From Gyrodactylus bullatarudis (Eukaryota > Platyhelminthes > Monogenea > Gyrodactylidea > Gyrodactylidae): a DNA stretch of 64,000 nt. The DNA lies in NCBI GenBank assembly GCA_012064415.1, contig SSNU01000243.1, positions 105,851 through 169,850 on the forward strand. Direction: 5' to 3'. How positions within the stretch are numbered: position 1 is the stretch's first letter; each line of letters opens with the position of its first letter. Under the pieces are notes generated by a model. That model ran no database searches. It worked only from the letters and a program-made list of their open reading frames with translations, and was not told where the DNA came from. Of this stretch, positions 25,401-39,196 are shown piece by piece. A program made the position numbers and the translations under genes.

Positions 25401-28400
25401 TCTCATAGAATTGAAAACTGTCAATGTAAAAGGCTTGTGGAACAGCACTTTGAGAAATGCTGTAAGCTAAATAATTCAATTATACATTTATTGATGATAA
25501 CTCTATTTGGCTAGGCTGCTCAAAGAAACAGGAAGTTCACAAGAAATGCGAGAATGGTTGTGAAGTTACAGTTACAATTACATACAACTACACTCCAGGG
25601 AAATGCTTGAGTAAAACAAAGGTTTCAAGAAACTGCAAGAGTGAGCTTCCAGTTGAAAGATTAAATTTAGTGATTTTATCTCCCTATTTCCAGCTCTTCC
25701 AAGTCCTGAAAAGAAGGAGGGCAAATGTGATCCTAGTACCAGACATGCTATTGATACGATTAAGAACTACTATTTTGCAGGATGTGAAGTGAAATCTGTG
25801 GAAACTCATGAAGCAAGAGTCTGTGGTAAGATCATCTAAAATTTTACAAAATGCCTCATTAAAATTTCATATTTCTTCTATTAGAATGCGACAAGCCTTT
25901 TGTCCATGTAAAATGTGCAAAATCAGTAAATGAGCTCATAGAAACCACTCATGGATACGCTCTGGTCAAAAATAAGGAAGGTATCCTTGTTTGTGACAAA
26001 ATGATTGAAAAGATCAATCGTAAACAGGTTGTCTGCCAGAAAGATATCAAAAAGGAAATGGGTATCTGTGATCTAGAAACGTGTCAGGCTGACTTGACTT
26101 TGACCATTTATCACCCAATCAACTGCAAGTGTCAACCCGAAGAAAGAACAATCAAAGTTGACTGCTGTAAGTTCAGGCTTTATTTATATGCTACCAGTTG
26201 AATAAGAAAACTCGATTATTAATCAGTAACTTTAAAGTTTTTTCTTCCAATTGAATTCAGTTAAAAATTCATTTTCTATAAAAAACAATCCTAGTACGTC
26301 AATTAAGGAATTTGAATTCAATCCTTTTGATAGCTGTATTAAAATTGATCAAGGTTACAAATAAGAAGACTAATGGTCTTTTATTTGAGACATAATTGGC
26401 ATAAAATCAAATGCATTAATGGACTCGAAAATTTTTTATTTACCATCAATCAAATCGTAGAATTGAAAAGTATTCTAAATCATATCCTTCTATCAATAAT
26501 CTACATCCGCTAAGATCTTGTACAATTGAGTTAAAAATTCAATTTATAACTAGGTTGTAAAAATGAAAAGAGTGAGCCAAAATGTGTTGATAACAAGCTG
26601 TTGAGTAAGCTTGTTACGAAGAAGCTTGTCGGTGGATCCTGCGAAAAGGAGCATGTTATTTTGGAGGTGAAAAATCCTCAGTGTCCAGTAGAGAAGATTG
26701 AACAAGGTGAATGCAATAAGGCGACAGGAAATTATGTTGAAACAAAGACATTCTACAACATCAAGGATTGTACCTGTCACAAAAACGTTGAGACAAGACT
26801 TATCGTCAGTTGAATAAAGAAGTTATCATCATTTTTCAATTATTCTTGTAAATTATAAATTTAGCCATGCGAAGAGAAATGTCCACTGCCTTCATCTAAT
26901 CCAGGCAAATGTGATCCAACTAGTTGTACACAGGATGTTGAGAAAATAACACACAAATTCAATGGCGTTAAATGTGTGAAAGAAATTCAAAGTTTCAAAC
27001 AGCCATGTTGTGAGCCGAAAGAGACATCTTCCAAATACTGTGACGTAAAGACTGGTAAAATGGTGGAGAAAAAGACCAAGTTTGTCCTTTCGAAGGAAAT
27101 TGGTGAGCCTAAACTGGATGAGAAAATCACGCTGATCCAAAATCCAAATGAGTGCAAAGTAAATTTTTAGTTTCTTTTTAATATATCATAACTACTCTAA
27201 AGTGGCATCGTATTTTCCTATTATTAAAACATTGTTTGATACAAAAAAATTATTCTGAAAATGACCAAATTGTGTAAATTGTTTGTTATAAATTTTAGAA
27301 CGCAACAAGTAAGAGACTTGGATGTGGTGCTGAAAGGCCAAATAAAGAGAAGGTTATTCATTTCGTCTCAATTCCAAATTCAAAAACATGTAAATGCGAA
27401 CAAAAAAAGTCCATCATCGAATGGGAAGTTTGCAAGTGCCCTGAAAGTAAGGATATCCAGAAGAAATGCTACAATGATAAGTATCTCGATACCAAATCAA
27501 TCAGCTATGCTCTAACTAATGGCACCTGTCAGAAGACAGTTGATGTTCGTTTACAATAGACTTATAATCAAGGATTGAGCTTATCACTTATCATTTAGGT
27601 CAAAAGAGAGTTGGTTAAATGTCCTGATCCAGTTATTCATACGACAGCATGTCAGTCATGCAAAGCAACAACGCAAAGAATTTATTACCAGCCAGAGGAT
27701 TGCAAGTGTGTTAAAAAGGTTGAAACCGTTGGACAAAATATTGACTGTTGTTGTAAACCTCCAAAAACTGAAAAGAAATGCCTGAAAAAGAAATTCTGCG
27801 CAAGAATAACTCATGTTGAAGAGAGGTTGAACACAAAATGCATCAGAAAAGTCTACATGAACGTCAGAAAGGCAGGTGAGTCCTTAGAATACCTATTCAA
27901 TTTTTTATTCTTATAACAAATTAATTATTTAAGTTTGTGACCAAAAGAAAAAGGTTCAACATACACAATGTAAGAGCTGTGTTCAAGATGAAATCACCAC
28001 CTTCTACGGCATCAAGGATTGTGAATGTGTCAAGTTGAATGAGATGAAAAAGGAAGTGAATTGCTGCTGTCCTAGAATTAATCACAAAGTCAAATGTGTG
28101 AACGGTAAAAAGGTTGATGTCGAACAAACTCATGAACTGATTAAAGGGAAATGTTATCCTAAAATAAAGACATTTGTTCAAGGAACCCGTGAGCTGAGAT
28201 GACTATTCAAAATGTGTTTGATAAATAATGAAATTCTATTTTTTCTAGAATGCCCAAAAGACTCATACATCAGAGGTCAATGTGACTGGAAAACCATGAC
28301 TCAGACTCTTAGACGTATCTTTTTTGTACATGATGAAAATTCATGCAGATGTGTCCAGAAAGAGGTGAGGACAAAAATTGCCTGCCAATGTGATCTACCA

Positions 28401-31400
28401 ATGGTTATAAGAAAAGATAAAAACGAATCAACAAAATCACTAGTTATTTTGCGCGTTTTCTCAAATCACACCGAGTTAAGTCCAAGTGATATAACTCCAA
28501 AAAAATTAGGATTAACAAAGGCAAATATCTCCAAGACCACAGAATCTCCGATAGATGTTAATAGAATCACATTAAAACTAGGATCTGTGGCAGCAAAAGT
28601 GGGAGAACCTACCACTCCAGGACCAGGTTCAAAGACAACAGGAACCACTATGTCAGAGCTAGTTCTATTACAGAAGAGAATATTTAAAGGAAAACTGAAT
28701 CCACAAGAGCGAGAAGCATTAGATATTCCAGAACCGAAGGAATTACCACTTTTGCTAACAGAAAAAGAAAAGAAAATCTTGAACATAACAGATTTAGATG
28801 AAGAGCCAGAAACTTTAACCAAGAAACAGTTGATTCTAATCGGTAAAAAAACCATTGATGAAATTCCAAGAAAGTTAACTGAACGTCAACAGTTGATTTT
28901 GGAAGAGCTAAAGAAAAATCCTGAAATATTTGGTAAGCTGACAAAGGAACAAAAAGATGCTCTAGAACTAAACTCTAATGAGGAATTACCCTTCAAACTA
29001 ACACATGAACAGAAAAAAGCTATCGGTGTCAAAATAACAGAAGAGGTTAGCAAATTAACACCAGACCAATTGAAGAAACTGAATGCAACTGATGAGAATA
29101 AAATTCCAAGAAAGGTTACTCAACAACAGCTGGAGATTTTGGAAGAATTAAAGAATCACACCTATAAGAAACCAAAAATCATCAGACTTACTGATGATGT
29201 TAAAAAGACTTTAGGCTTAACGCCAAATGAAAAACTGCCTATTGCTCTGACACCTGATCAAAAGACCAAGTTGGCAATCAAAATATCAGATGAAAATCCT
29301 AAAGAGCTATCTGAGTACCAAAGGAATGTATTGAAATTGAGTCCAACTGATGAGCTTCCACTTCAACTAACACCTGTGCAGCGTGAAAAACTTGGTATGG
29401 AACCAGAGGATAAACTCTTGCCAAAGGAAGAGCTACCAACCAAGAAAGGATCATCCGGTTTCACAGTCATCACATCAACAGTCCAACCTGATGATGCTGA
29501 AATTGAAAGAGAACGAATAGCTGAGTTGAAAAAACAAGAGCTTATTGATCGTAAGTTGATTAAAATCCGAGTACTTTAAAATTCGCGTAAATTTAAAAAA
29601 AGATCCTATTATTCTTCTATTTCAATTTAGAAGTTAGACGGAAAAATTACACTATATCTCCTACACCAATGTCCTTGAATTTCACAACATTCGCCCCTAT
29701 ACCCAAGGAGCTGGTTGAGTTGAGAAAGCATTGCAATCATGAACATGATGAGCCGATACGGGAAGAAGATAAAGAATGCTCAAAGGATGTTGTTACAAAG
29801 AAGAAATGTCTACATGATGGGAAAACTCTAGAGGTTGTTGAAATCTATCAACATCTGAGAGAGATTACTGTTGATGGAATTGTCGTCAAAAAGTGTCTAC
29901 CAAAGATTGTCAAAAAACTGATCCCAACAGAGAAAGATAAAAGTTTGTCTTGCTATTAATTTTACTTTTATGGTGATATAACAAGTACTATAGTATATTT
30001 TATTAGTCTTTATCACAAGATATAAGATATCACAGAATTAGTGTATTTTTTTCTAAATTATTTCAAGGTTGCGGTGTTCTCCCAAGAAAACACTGGACGG
30101 GATGCAATGAAAACAAGCGTTGTCTGTATGAAATATACCCAGAAGTTAAAAATTGCTCGTGCACCAAAGCTATGAAAGTAATAAAATGCATTGGCTGTAT
30201 GTGTGCTGAGCTTGGAACAACCGAGAGAAAATGTGAAGGCAGTTTTACCAATATTATTAGCAAGCAATATCGCTCATCAGAAGACAAATGTGCTATATTC
30301 CAAACAGTGAAGAAGGAACCAGTTGAATGTGCTGAGCCAGTCAAGCTGATTGGAACTTGTGATATAAAAAAGGATAACGCAGTTCTAAGAGAAGTCCTGA
30401 ATTCAAAATCAGCCATTGTCAATTGTAAGTGTGTTGAGAAGCCAGAGAAAACTTTGGAATTTTGTCATTGCAAAGATACCAAATACTTTTACAAGTGTGA
30501 TAAAAAATCAAACAACAGAATTCACACAAAAGTAACCTACATAAGAAACGGTAACAAGTGTGAACCTAAAACTAATGAGACCATTAATAATCCTGATTGT
30601 GCTCCAAGAAAGTTTATTGAAGAGGGCAAATGTCACCTCTCAACATGTATGAAGCCAATTATCCTCCGGGAAAGTGTCCTAGAAGATTGCATGTGCAAAC
30701 TCAAAGAGACGAAGAAACATGTCCCTTGTTGTTGTGAGAAGGACACTGTTGCAGTTGTGGGCATAAAACCAGAATTTAAAGAGAGAAAATTCTGCCATGA
30801 AGATTCTATCGTTACGATGATGCAAAGCATTAAACTGCGCACTAGGAACTCAAAAGTGTTCCCACTACCGGAATCTCCTAAAGAAACATACTGCTCTAAA
30901 GAGACAGTGGTCTCGTCAAAGAAGATGACATGCCCGAGTCCAAAGATTGCTCATGAATGTGACGAAAAACTCAATTTACTTACGGTGAAAGAGATCAAGT
31001 ACTTTGATATAAACTGTGAATGCAAGGCAAAAGTTAATGTTACTCAACATGTTGGCTGCGCTGAGCCAGCCAAACCAGGTGTTGTTTGTCCAAAGTCTAA
31101 TGTCACCATGACTCCATGTATTAATGGAAATAATTTTAAAGTTTACAAAATCAATGTTCTTCTCAATGGAGAATGCCATCAGATTGTGAAAGAAGTTCCA
31201 CTCAAATGTCAGTGTAATAAGGAAAAGGTTGAAGAGAAATGCATAGACGGAAAGCATATCATTGAGATTACTACAGAAACTCTCAACAAGGATTCTGTAT
31301 GCCAAGCGAGTGTACACAGAAAAATTGCAAATATGGGTTGTACCAAAGCTGAGAGTAATGAGTATCGAGTACACAGTCGAAGTGACTGTGACGATAAAGG

Positions 31401-34400
31401 CAAGATGAAAGTTGAATACATCAAGAATGTTTGGGATAGGAAGACATGCAAATGTACCACAAAGAAGAAGATTGAAAATCTAAATTGTCGTTGTAAACCT
31501 TGTGAAGTTGTGAATAAGAAATGTTTACCTGACAACAAGGAAGAGGTCACCTATAAATGTGAAAAAGTCAAAAATGGCAAATGTGAATCCTATGAGAAGA
31601 AAGAAAAGATTCCTGTTGGTATGTTTCAATTAACTAAATACACGAAAACAAATATTCAATATTATTTTTTTCAGTTTGTCAGAATAAGGGAGACGAACAA
31701 CTCAAGGGAGCATGCGATGAAAAGACCGGAAAACGTACAGTCTCGATTACTGAAATTAAACCAGTTAACTGTGAATGTAAAAAGATTCAAAAGAACATCA
31801 CAGAGTTCTGTAATTGTGCCAAAGATCCCAAATATAAGCCAACTCAAGTACTCAAATGTTCAAATGATGACAAGTTAGATATGGTTCATACACAATATGA
31901 GCCAAACGGAACAGTTTGTAAGCCTGAAGTATACGAGAAATCTACCAAAGTTTCTTGCAACCTTGAACCAAAGTTATCTGTATCAGCATGCAACAACTGT
32001 AAACGAGACTTAATCCTCTACAACATGAAACCAAAGAATTGTACTTGCGAGAAGAATATTTTGGAAAAAAAGACGATTACATGCTGTAAGTTTGAATTGA
32101 AATCTATTTTTATCCGGTTTTTATAGAAAAATATTCATTTGAAAATTATAGGTTGTCCGGTTGAGAAAAAGTTGATAACATCAGTTTGTAAGGCAAACTC
32201 AATCTACGAGGAGATTGAACAACAAGAACTCGTTGCTGGCAAATGTGAACCAAAGATATCAGTTATTAAGAAAGAAGTAGAATGTCAAGAGCCACCTGAA
32301 ATGAAGCGTAAATGTATTGGATGTAGCGGTCATGAACAGTTGTACGAGCACAGAGTAATTGATTGTAAATGTGTTCCAGTTCTAGTTAAATCACATCCTA
32401 TTGACTGCTGTACGTTGTTGGCGATAGGGCGGAAAAGATTGAAATTCTATTTTATTTTATTCTTTAGGTTGTAAGAAAGAAGCAAAACTGACACACTATT
32501 GCGATAAAAATATTGGTGCCAAGGTAACTGAAGTTAGTGTGATGAAGTTGATTGAAGACAAATGCCAGCTGGTTACTAAGCGCATCGAAAAGATGCCACC
32601 TGGATGTGAGGAAGGGAAGAAGTGCTATAATGAGCTCAGTCCACAATGTGTTCACGACATGAAGTATCTATTCGAGGTCTGTCATGAGCCAGTTAAAGAA
32701 AACTGCTCTTGTAAGAAGACAGTTAAAAAGATTGCTAGTGTTAGTTGCACTTGCTTGCCAGAGGAGAGAATCTACAAGACTCCATGCAAGGAAGATAAGA
32801 GGAACATCAAAATCTACACGAAAGCTTTAGTGGATGGTGTTTGTAAGGAGAAATTAGTCAATTCAATAGAGGCTCCTTGTTCCTGCAAGGATTCAATTCA
32901 TGAAAAATGCATAAATCAAAAGTAAGAAAAGACTCAAAGTAAGATAACCAAAATAAGATTCTATGTATGAAACTTTAACAGGTTTATGGAAAAGACTTAT
33001 CTTACTTCAAAGTTCAATGAGAAGGAAACTGAATGCATTGTCCGAAAGAAAGTGGCTAGGTATCCTATTCCGGAGTGTAATCCTCATCCGAAAAAGTTGG
33101 AAACTGAAGTTATGCCCTGTGATGGACAAAAGCAAATGATTTTCACTAAAAGGTTGGTTATTAAAGATTGTGATTGTCGTATTGACAAAATACCAAAGAC
33201 AATACCATGTAAATGTGAAAAAAATCTTGTTACAAATACCACCTGTGCTGGAAACAATACTTTGGTTAGTCTTGAATTATTTCCAAACAATAACTAGGAT
33301 ACTGAGAAGTCTGTTTTCTACAGATAACAACCACAACAAAGAATGAAATAGAAAATGGTAAATGCGAGAGAAAAGTATCTGAGCACAAGGTTGTATTGAA
33401 AGGTTGTAATGTCAAGAGAACAACAACAGGTCCTTGTGTTCCTGAAGCAGAAAATTCTGGTAGAAATATAAGGGAACTATTCGAAGAAGAATTCAAGTAT
33501 GAAAATTGTCAATGTGTTACAACCAAGAAAAAGACTGGCACTGAATATTGCTGTAAGTTTTAGTTTTTTTAATAATTTTTAGAAATTTATTTTATAAAAG
33601 AAGCCTTTATTACACTGAAAATACCTCAAACAGATAGCGATAATAAAATTGAGCTGAATAAATAACCACCTCTCATTGGTTAGTTATTTAGAAGAGAAAA
33701 GGCTGGACTCAATTTGAACTTAAGATTACTATATAGATTATAATCATAATTTAAAAAAATAGCTTGCAAGGGAAATCATCACGAGGAGGAATGCAAAGAC
33801 AAGAAAATGATAACAAAAAGTATCTCAGAGAAACTGGTAAATGGAAAATGTGTCAAGATCGAATCAAAAGAAGAAAAGGATATGGCCAAGGAATGTGCCA
33901 AGCTAAGCGGTGTCACAGTAGGTCCAGTATCTCCAAAAACAGGTCAAGTTAAAACTACCATTCTCAATGCAACTGTTAACAATAACTGTGGCTGCAATCA
34001 GGTAAAGGTAGAAAAAGTTTGCGATGTCAAATGTCCCAAGACTGAGTCAAAACAAGAATGTTCTGGAGATTATTTGATTAAAAACACTTTGATTACAGGA
34101 ACATCAGATGGTTGTAGATGCATCAAGAATACAACTGTAGCACATACTGAACCAAGTAAGCAATTAATGAATACGAGTCTCGTGCAACTCATATCCGTGA
34201 GAATTAAACTAATTGTTTCTATTTATAGAATGTCCCGAAAATAAGGAGCCAATAACTATCACCCCGTGTGTTAAAGAGGGCAAGGTTGGTTATCAGGAAC
34301 ATATCACGAGAACAATTGTAAAGAACCATCTCAATTGTACTTGTTCGATAAAAGAGGAAAAGAAAAAAGTTCTCTGTCATGTTGAGCCAAATCCAGTCGA

Positions 34401-37400
34401 AGAGAAGAAATGCAGAAAAGATGTTGTTTTCACAACTGTAGTTAAGGAAAATGTGATCAATAAGAGAACTTTGAAAAATGAAACAGTCGTTGTTAGTAAG
34501 CAAGACCATGAGATTAAATGTACTCAGCCAAAATATGTTAACAAATGCTCCAAAAACAAGGGAATCGGTACAATTGAGGCCATAAAATTCGAACCAAAAG
34601 GTTGTGAATGCGAACGTGTTACAGAGAAGCAAACAATTGACTGTAGCTGTAATCCAATCAAGAAACTAATTCGATATGATAAATGTGATAAGGTCACTTG
34701 CAATGTCAACGTTAAATACTCATCAAAGACAAGAGACGTGGAAGGCAAGTGTGTCGGATTTACAATTAATGAAAAAGAGAAATGCTGCTGTCCAGAAACG
34801 AAAAAATGGTCCAAATGCAATGCTGAAAAGGGCTTAATCATCGAGTACACGGGCTCATACGAGTTGAAGCATGGAAAATGTAGTCTAAATGTTGCAACAA
34901 ATCAAAAGCCAGTTGAATGCCTGCCAAAGGTCAATGAAACTTTTACCTGTGATAGTGTTACTGGGGTAGCTAAAAAAACATCGTTCGTCACGGCTCTTCG
35001 TGGCTGCGAGTGCCAACAATACCCAGTTGATATACAAGTCGGTAAATGTAAATGTGAAGAACCTGAGATTGTCAAGAAATGTGATGTTCCTAATAGGAGA
35101 TTTATTATTATAAAGAAAGAAGAGGAAAATAAAAATCTCAAATGCGTTAAAAAGATTACAGAGACTCATGAGCCAATAAAGTGTGTAGAGAAAACCGATA
35201 TTGTAGAAGGTGACTGTGATGATAAGACTGGAGAAAAGTTAGTTACAACGACTGAAACAGTTATTGATGGAAGCTGTGAATGTAAAACAATTGTGAAAAA
35301 AGTTAAGAAACTATGCAAATGTGGTGCTCCACCACCTGATAAACAAGAGTGTAATCCTACCACTGGTATCACAACTTACTTCAAGTATGAAGTATCCAAA
35401 ATAAACGGACAGTGCAGTGTTAAGGAGATCAAGTCTGAGAAGCATACCTCGTGTTTGCCAGCTATTTGGACACCAGTTCCATCCGATTCTTGCATGCATC
35501 GTGTGTTCGAGATGGCAGAAAGAAAGGGATGTCATTGTGAGTTGAAGCAAAAGAAGGAACCGTGCGATTGTGTATGCAATGTACCGCAAACTACCACGAA
35601 ATGTTCATCCAATGGTCATTTCCTAATCAAAAGAGTTTACAAAGTGCATAAACAAGATTGTAAATGCGTTATAACTTACAATGAAATATCAAAACCAGTT
35701 TATTGTCCAACAAAGTCCGAGAGTTTTGGTAAATGTGATACAAAGTCTTGTATACAACACAAAAATGTGGAGCAATATGTGGTTGACAATTGTAAATGTG
35801 TTAAAAAAGTTGTTAGCAAGCCAACAGCCTGTTGCTGTAAAAATAATGGAATCAAAGTTAAATGTATTAAGGCCTTTGGAATTAAATCAGTTGTTCAGTC
35901 AATTCCACAACTTGCTGATGGAATCTGTCATTCTCATGAACGAAAAGTTGAAATGAAGACCAATTGTGACAAGTTGAACGCTGAGCTTGGCGGGTGTAGT
36001 CCAACAGGCAAATGTGACACTAAAAATGGAACACAGATTTACACTTGTCTTAGATACACTAGAGAAGGCTGCGAATGTGTGCCTCAACAGGTTCAAATTA
36101 CTAAACTTTGCAGTACGTAAAGCTTGAATTACATTATTTAAAAAAGGGTATAAATACTTTTCTCTTTCTCAGCTTGCCAGCCAGAAAAGCGGGAAGAGGG
36201 AGCTTGTGATCCAAAAACTTGCAGGAAAACGGTCACGCTTCGTCAATATTTTGAGTCGAATGGACAGTGTGTTGAAGGTGTCAAAAATAAAGAGTATGAA
36301 TGTTGCTGCAAAGACACACCAGATAAATCTGAAGAATGTGTTGCTAACCAAAAGATTCTTAGAATAAGTTATTATAATTATGACCAAGAACGTGGTACAT
36401 GCATTCGACACTCAACTGTGAAAGATGTCACACCAAAATGCAAGGCAGCATATTCAAGAGCGGGCAAATGTGAAAAATGTGTCCAACCAATCTATACAAC
36501 AGTTCAAGAACGTGTCAACTGTGAATGCAAAGAGAGGACATACATTTCAAAGAAAATATCCTGCTGTTGCTCAGATAAGGTAACTCTTAGTGAAAAGTGC
36601 GATAGCCAAGTTTCCCATGTAACTCAAAATAGGGAAGTCTTGAAGAATGACAAGTGTCGACCTTTGACTTTGGAAATGACAAGTCGAATAATATGCCCAG
36701 AAGATGAAACACACTCGTACGAGTGTAACTACAAAACATGCCAACAGGTCTTGAGAGTTGTTCGTTACAAGATTGAAAACTGCAAATGTAAAGCAGAAGT
36801 ACTTCTCTACCATGTTAAATGCTGTGAGTGATTTTTATTCTGAGTATCAATAAGATTTCATGATGATATTAAATTACCTAGGCGTAACTGACAACGGTTA
36901 TGAAGTCAAACAATGTGATGCAGTCAGAGGTAAAATTGAAAAGAAATCAATTAGCTTTGAAGTTAATCCCAAGGGTGGTATTATTGACAAAAAGGACACG
37001 GTAGAAGTTTCAACTACAAAATGTCCAGATAATGAAGAAAAGGTTGCTGGCCGTTGTGATATTGTTGAGGATACAAAGCGGTATCATATTGTAAGAAAGA
37101 CAAAGTATATTCGAGTTGCTTGCCAATGTGCTAAAATTGAGAAACATACGAAAAAGATTTGTGGCTGTGAAAAACCTAAGGAGAAAGAAATTTGCGCTGC
37201 CGGTGGTGTTAAGAAGCGCATTGAAGTTTCATATCATCTAGTTGTTTCGCCACATGGTGATAAGAGCTGTAAAGAGTTTACAAAGACTTTGAAGGAGTCA
37301 GCAACTGTCTGTCCCAAAGAGGTCAAGTCGAAGGAATTTGAATGTGACGATGAAACTGGAAAGAAAAAGATTGTTCTTACTGAATATGTCAGACATGGGT

Positions 37401-39067
37401 GTAAATGTGTCCAAAAGAAGAGAGAATACCAAGTCCTTTGTGCATGTCCTCCCCCGCAAAAGGAAGTTAAATGCTTAGGAACATATAAGGAAATTCTTGA
37501 AAAGAAGAGTCATCTTGATTGTACAAAAGAAGCCATTCCCAAGTGCCACTGTATTACAGAAAGCAAAAGTACCAGAGAGAAGGTTGATTGCCCCAAGTTT
37601 GAGCAATCAGAGAGTCCATGTCTATCAAATGGCTTTAAGCAAATTTACATAAGTGAATATTCTGTCAAGAATTGCGAATGTCTAAAGACCAAGAAACCAA
37701 CTGAAAGAATTCCATGTCACATCTGCAAAGATCATCTGGAACCAAAAGCATGCGAAATGATGGTCAAAGAAGGTAAATGCAATAAACTTGAAGTGGCCAA
37801 AGCTTGCAAGAAGAGTTGTGGTTATTGTTTGAGTGAGTTTGCGGCGCAAATTTCCCTAATCACTTGATGAGTTTGTTTTTTTTGCAGAGGATTCATGCAA
37901 GGCCATTCCAAATGCAAGAATCAGTTACAAGACTATATTACACGCTCGTCTCGGAGCAGATGAAGTATCAGAAGGCAAAAAGAATCTTATCAAGGAAATT
38001 CCTTTGATATCGGCTAAGCATTGTATTAATGAATGTGATAAATTGAATGCTTGTGTCTCTGGTGATATCATTGAAAAATCAAAGAAGTGTCGTCTCTACA
38101 ATGTTGACCATAATCAATTGGAGAAGACAGAGAAGAGAAAATACTATCGTTACATCAAGTATGGTGCTCACTTCCATTTAGTCTGTGACTTCAAATGCCC
38201 TGTACCAAAGGTAACCAAGGTTGAGAAGTGTAATTGTGAAATGACCCATGCAGGAAAGTTGTGCACACAAGAAGTCAATGAGATCAGCTTCATTAAGAAA
38301 GAAAATTGTACTGCTCAGAATTCCACAAAGATTGTTTCCTGTGGATGTGTTGATCTCAAGCCGAGAAGTACCTGTGAAAAACATTTCGCTGAAGGAAAAT
38401 GTTCTGATAAATCTATTGCCGATGTTTGTGCAAAGACATGTAAGGAGGAATGTAGAGATTGTAATCGTGATATTCAACTCAATGTCTGCAAAATGAGTGC
38501 TCTAACAAAGAATATGACATATCACACTTTGAGGGAGATGGCCAAGAAAGATCAGAATGCTTGTGTTGTGAAAAAAACCGAGACTGACACTGAAAAGGTA
38601 ATCTTTCATTATAAAATAAAATTTTTTAATCGAAATGTTAATTGAATTTCTTCATTATTAAGCCATGTGATTCGAACAACTGTCCCGAGAAGGAAGTGCA
38701 CATAACGAGCTGTAACCAAGGATTAAGGGATATTATCAATATTGACTATGTCAAAGATCCAGTTACCGGCTGTAGACTAATGACCAATACTACAACGTCA
38801 AAGTGTGAGTCATGTTGTCCGGCTGTTGACTATCACATTGGCGATTGTGTTAATGATGAGCGAATTATGACTATGACATATTGGGAGAACAAGAATAACT
38901 GCTGTGTGAAACAGGTCAAAACTGTTAAATATCTTTGTGATGACAAATGTGATATTGATCATATTGATCATTCAGTGTGTTTACATGGCAAGAGAATGAA
39001 GAATCATATCTTCTTTGTCGGACCAGCATGTACGGAGAAAGTGATTTCTACACTGGTCTCGTGTTGA
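22428..39067 (+). CDS. Giant secreted VWD-C8-TIL-ShKT-PAN cysteine-rich (mucin-like) protein
   Basis: 32 exons chain without a phase break: 22428-22451, 22512-22582, 22986-23352, 23465-23676, 23817-24016, 24070-24194, 24246-24627, 24683-24805, 24869-25003, 25063-25461, 25515-25640, 25694-25825, 25885-26166, 26554-26804, 26865-27158, 27299-27544, 27599-27875, 27934-28188, 28249-29550, 29631-29942, 30068-31618, 31675-32085, 32152-32409, 32468-32921, 32982-33264, 33324-33552, 33763-34155, 34229-36112, 36173-36823, 36882-37832, 37888-38597, 38663-39067; about 4,564 residues. The first two exons encode a signal peptide. A VWD domain follows (SVVGDPHYRTFNGD, later GMCGDC), then a C8-like segment, a TIL-like segment (near 24400), two ShKT domains (24500-24805), and dozens of 40-50 residue modules rich in C-x-C and CCC. 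Another ShKT is near 37750, a PAN/apple-like segment near 38000 and a last ShKT near 38400. VWD/C8/TIL assemblies build disulfide-linked extracellular gels. No mucin-type S/T/P tract or cystine knot is evident, so gel formation is an inference. Confidence 0.82.
28692..29425 (+). repeat. About twelve imperfect 20-residue repeats inside the giant protein
   Basis: Within the 1,302-nt exon 28249-29550 the protein changes abruptly from cysteine-rich to cysteine-free. It repeats a unit close to LTxxQxxxLxLxxxEELPx about twelve times, for example KLTKEQKDALELNSNEELPF and ALTPDQKTKLAIKISDENPK. Charged and leucine residues alternate as in helical hairpins. Leading and trailing sequence is T/P/S-rich (TTPGPGSKTTGTT). 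DNA identity between units is low, so the repeat is old. Confidence 0.8.
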
Positions 39068-39138
39068 TCATCATTCTCAGGGAATTGCTTGTAAAACATT
39101 TTCATTAAAAAAATACATTCACTTGACATTATTTTCGA

Positions 39139-39181
39139 AATAAATTTTAAGAAGTATTCAATAAAAAACAAAGTATTTATT
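39139..39181. terminator. Convergent, closely spaced poly(A) signals
   Basis: AATAAA occurs on the plus strand at 39139-39144 and 39160-39165, after the giant gene stop at 39067. On the minus strand it occurs at 39181-39176, after the stop (39197) of the convergent small gene. The two 3' ends must therefore abut or overlap. Confidence 0.55.
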
Positions 39182-39196
39182 TGTGTGTCTACCAAA

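Noticed and set aside
28466..28944. Antisense open frames across the giant gene
   Set aside because: They mirror the codon-biased sense exons and have no start, splice or family support. The same holds for other antisense frames at 30058-36813.
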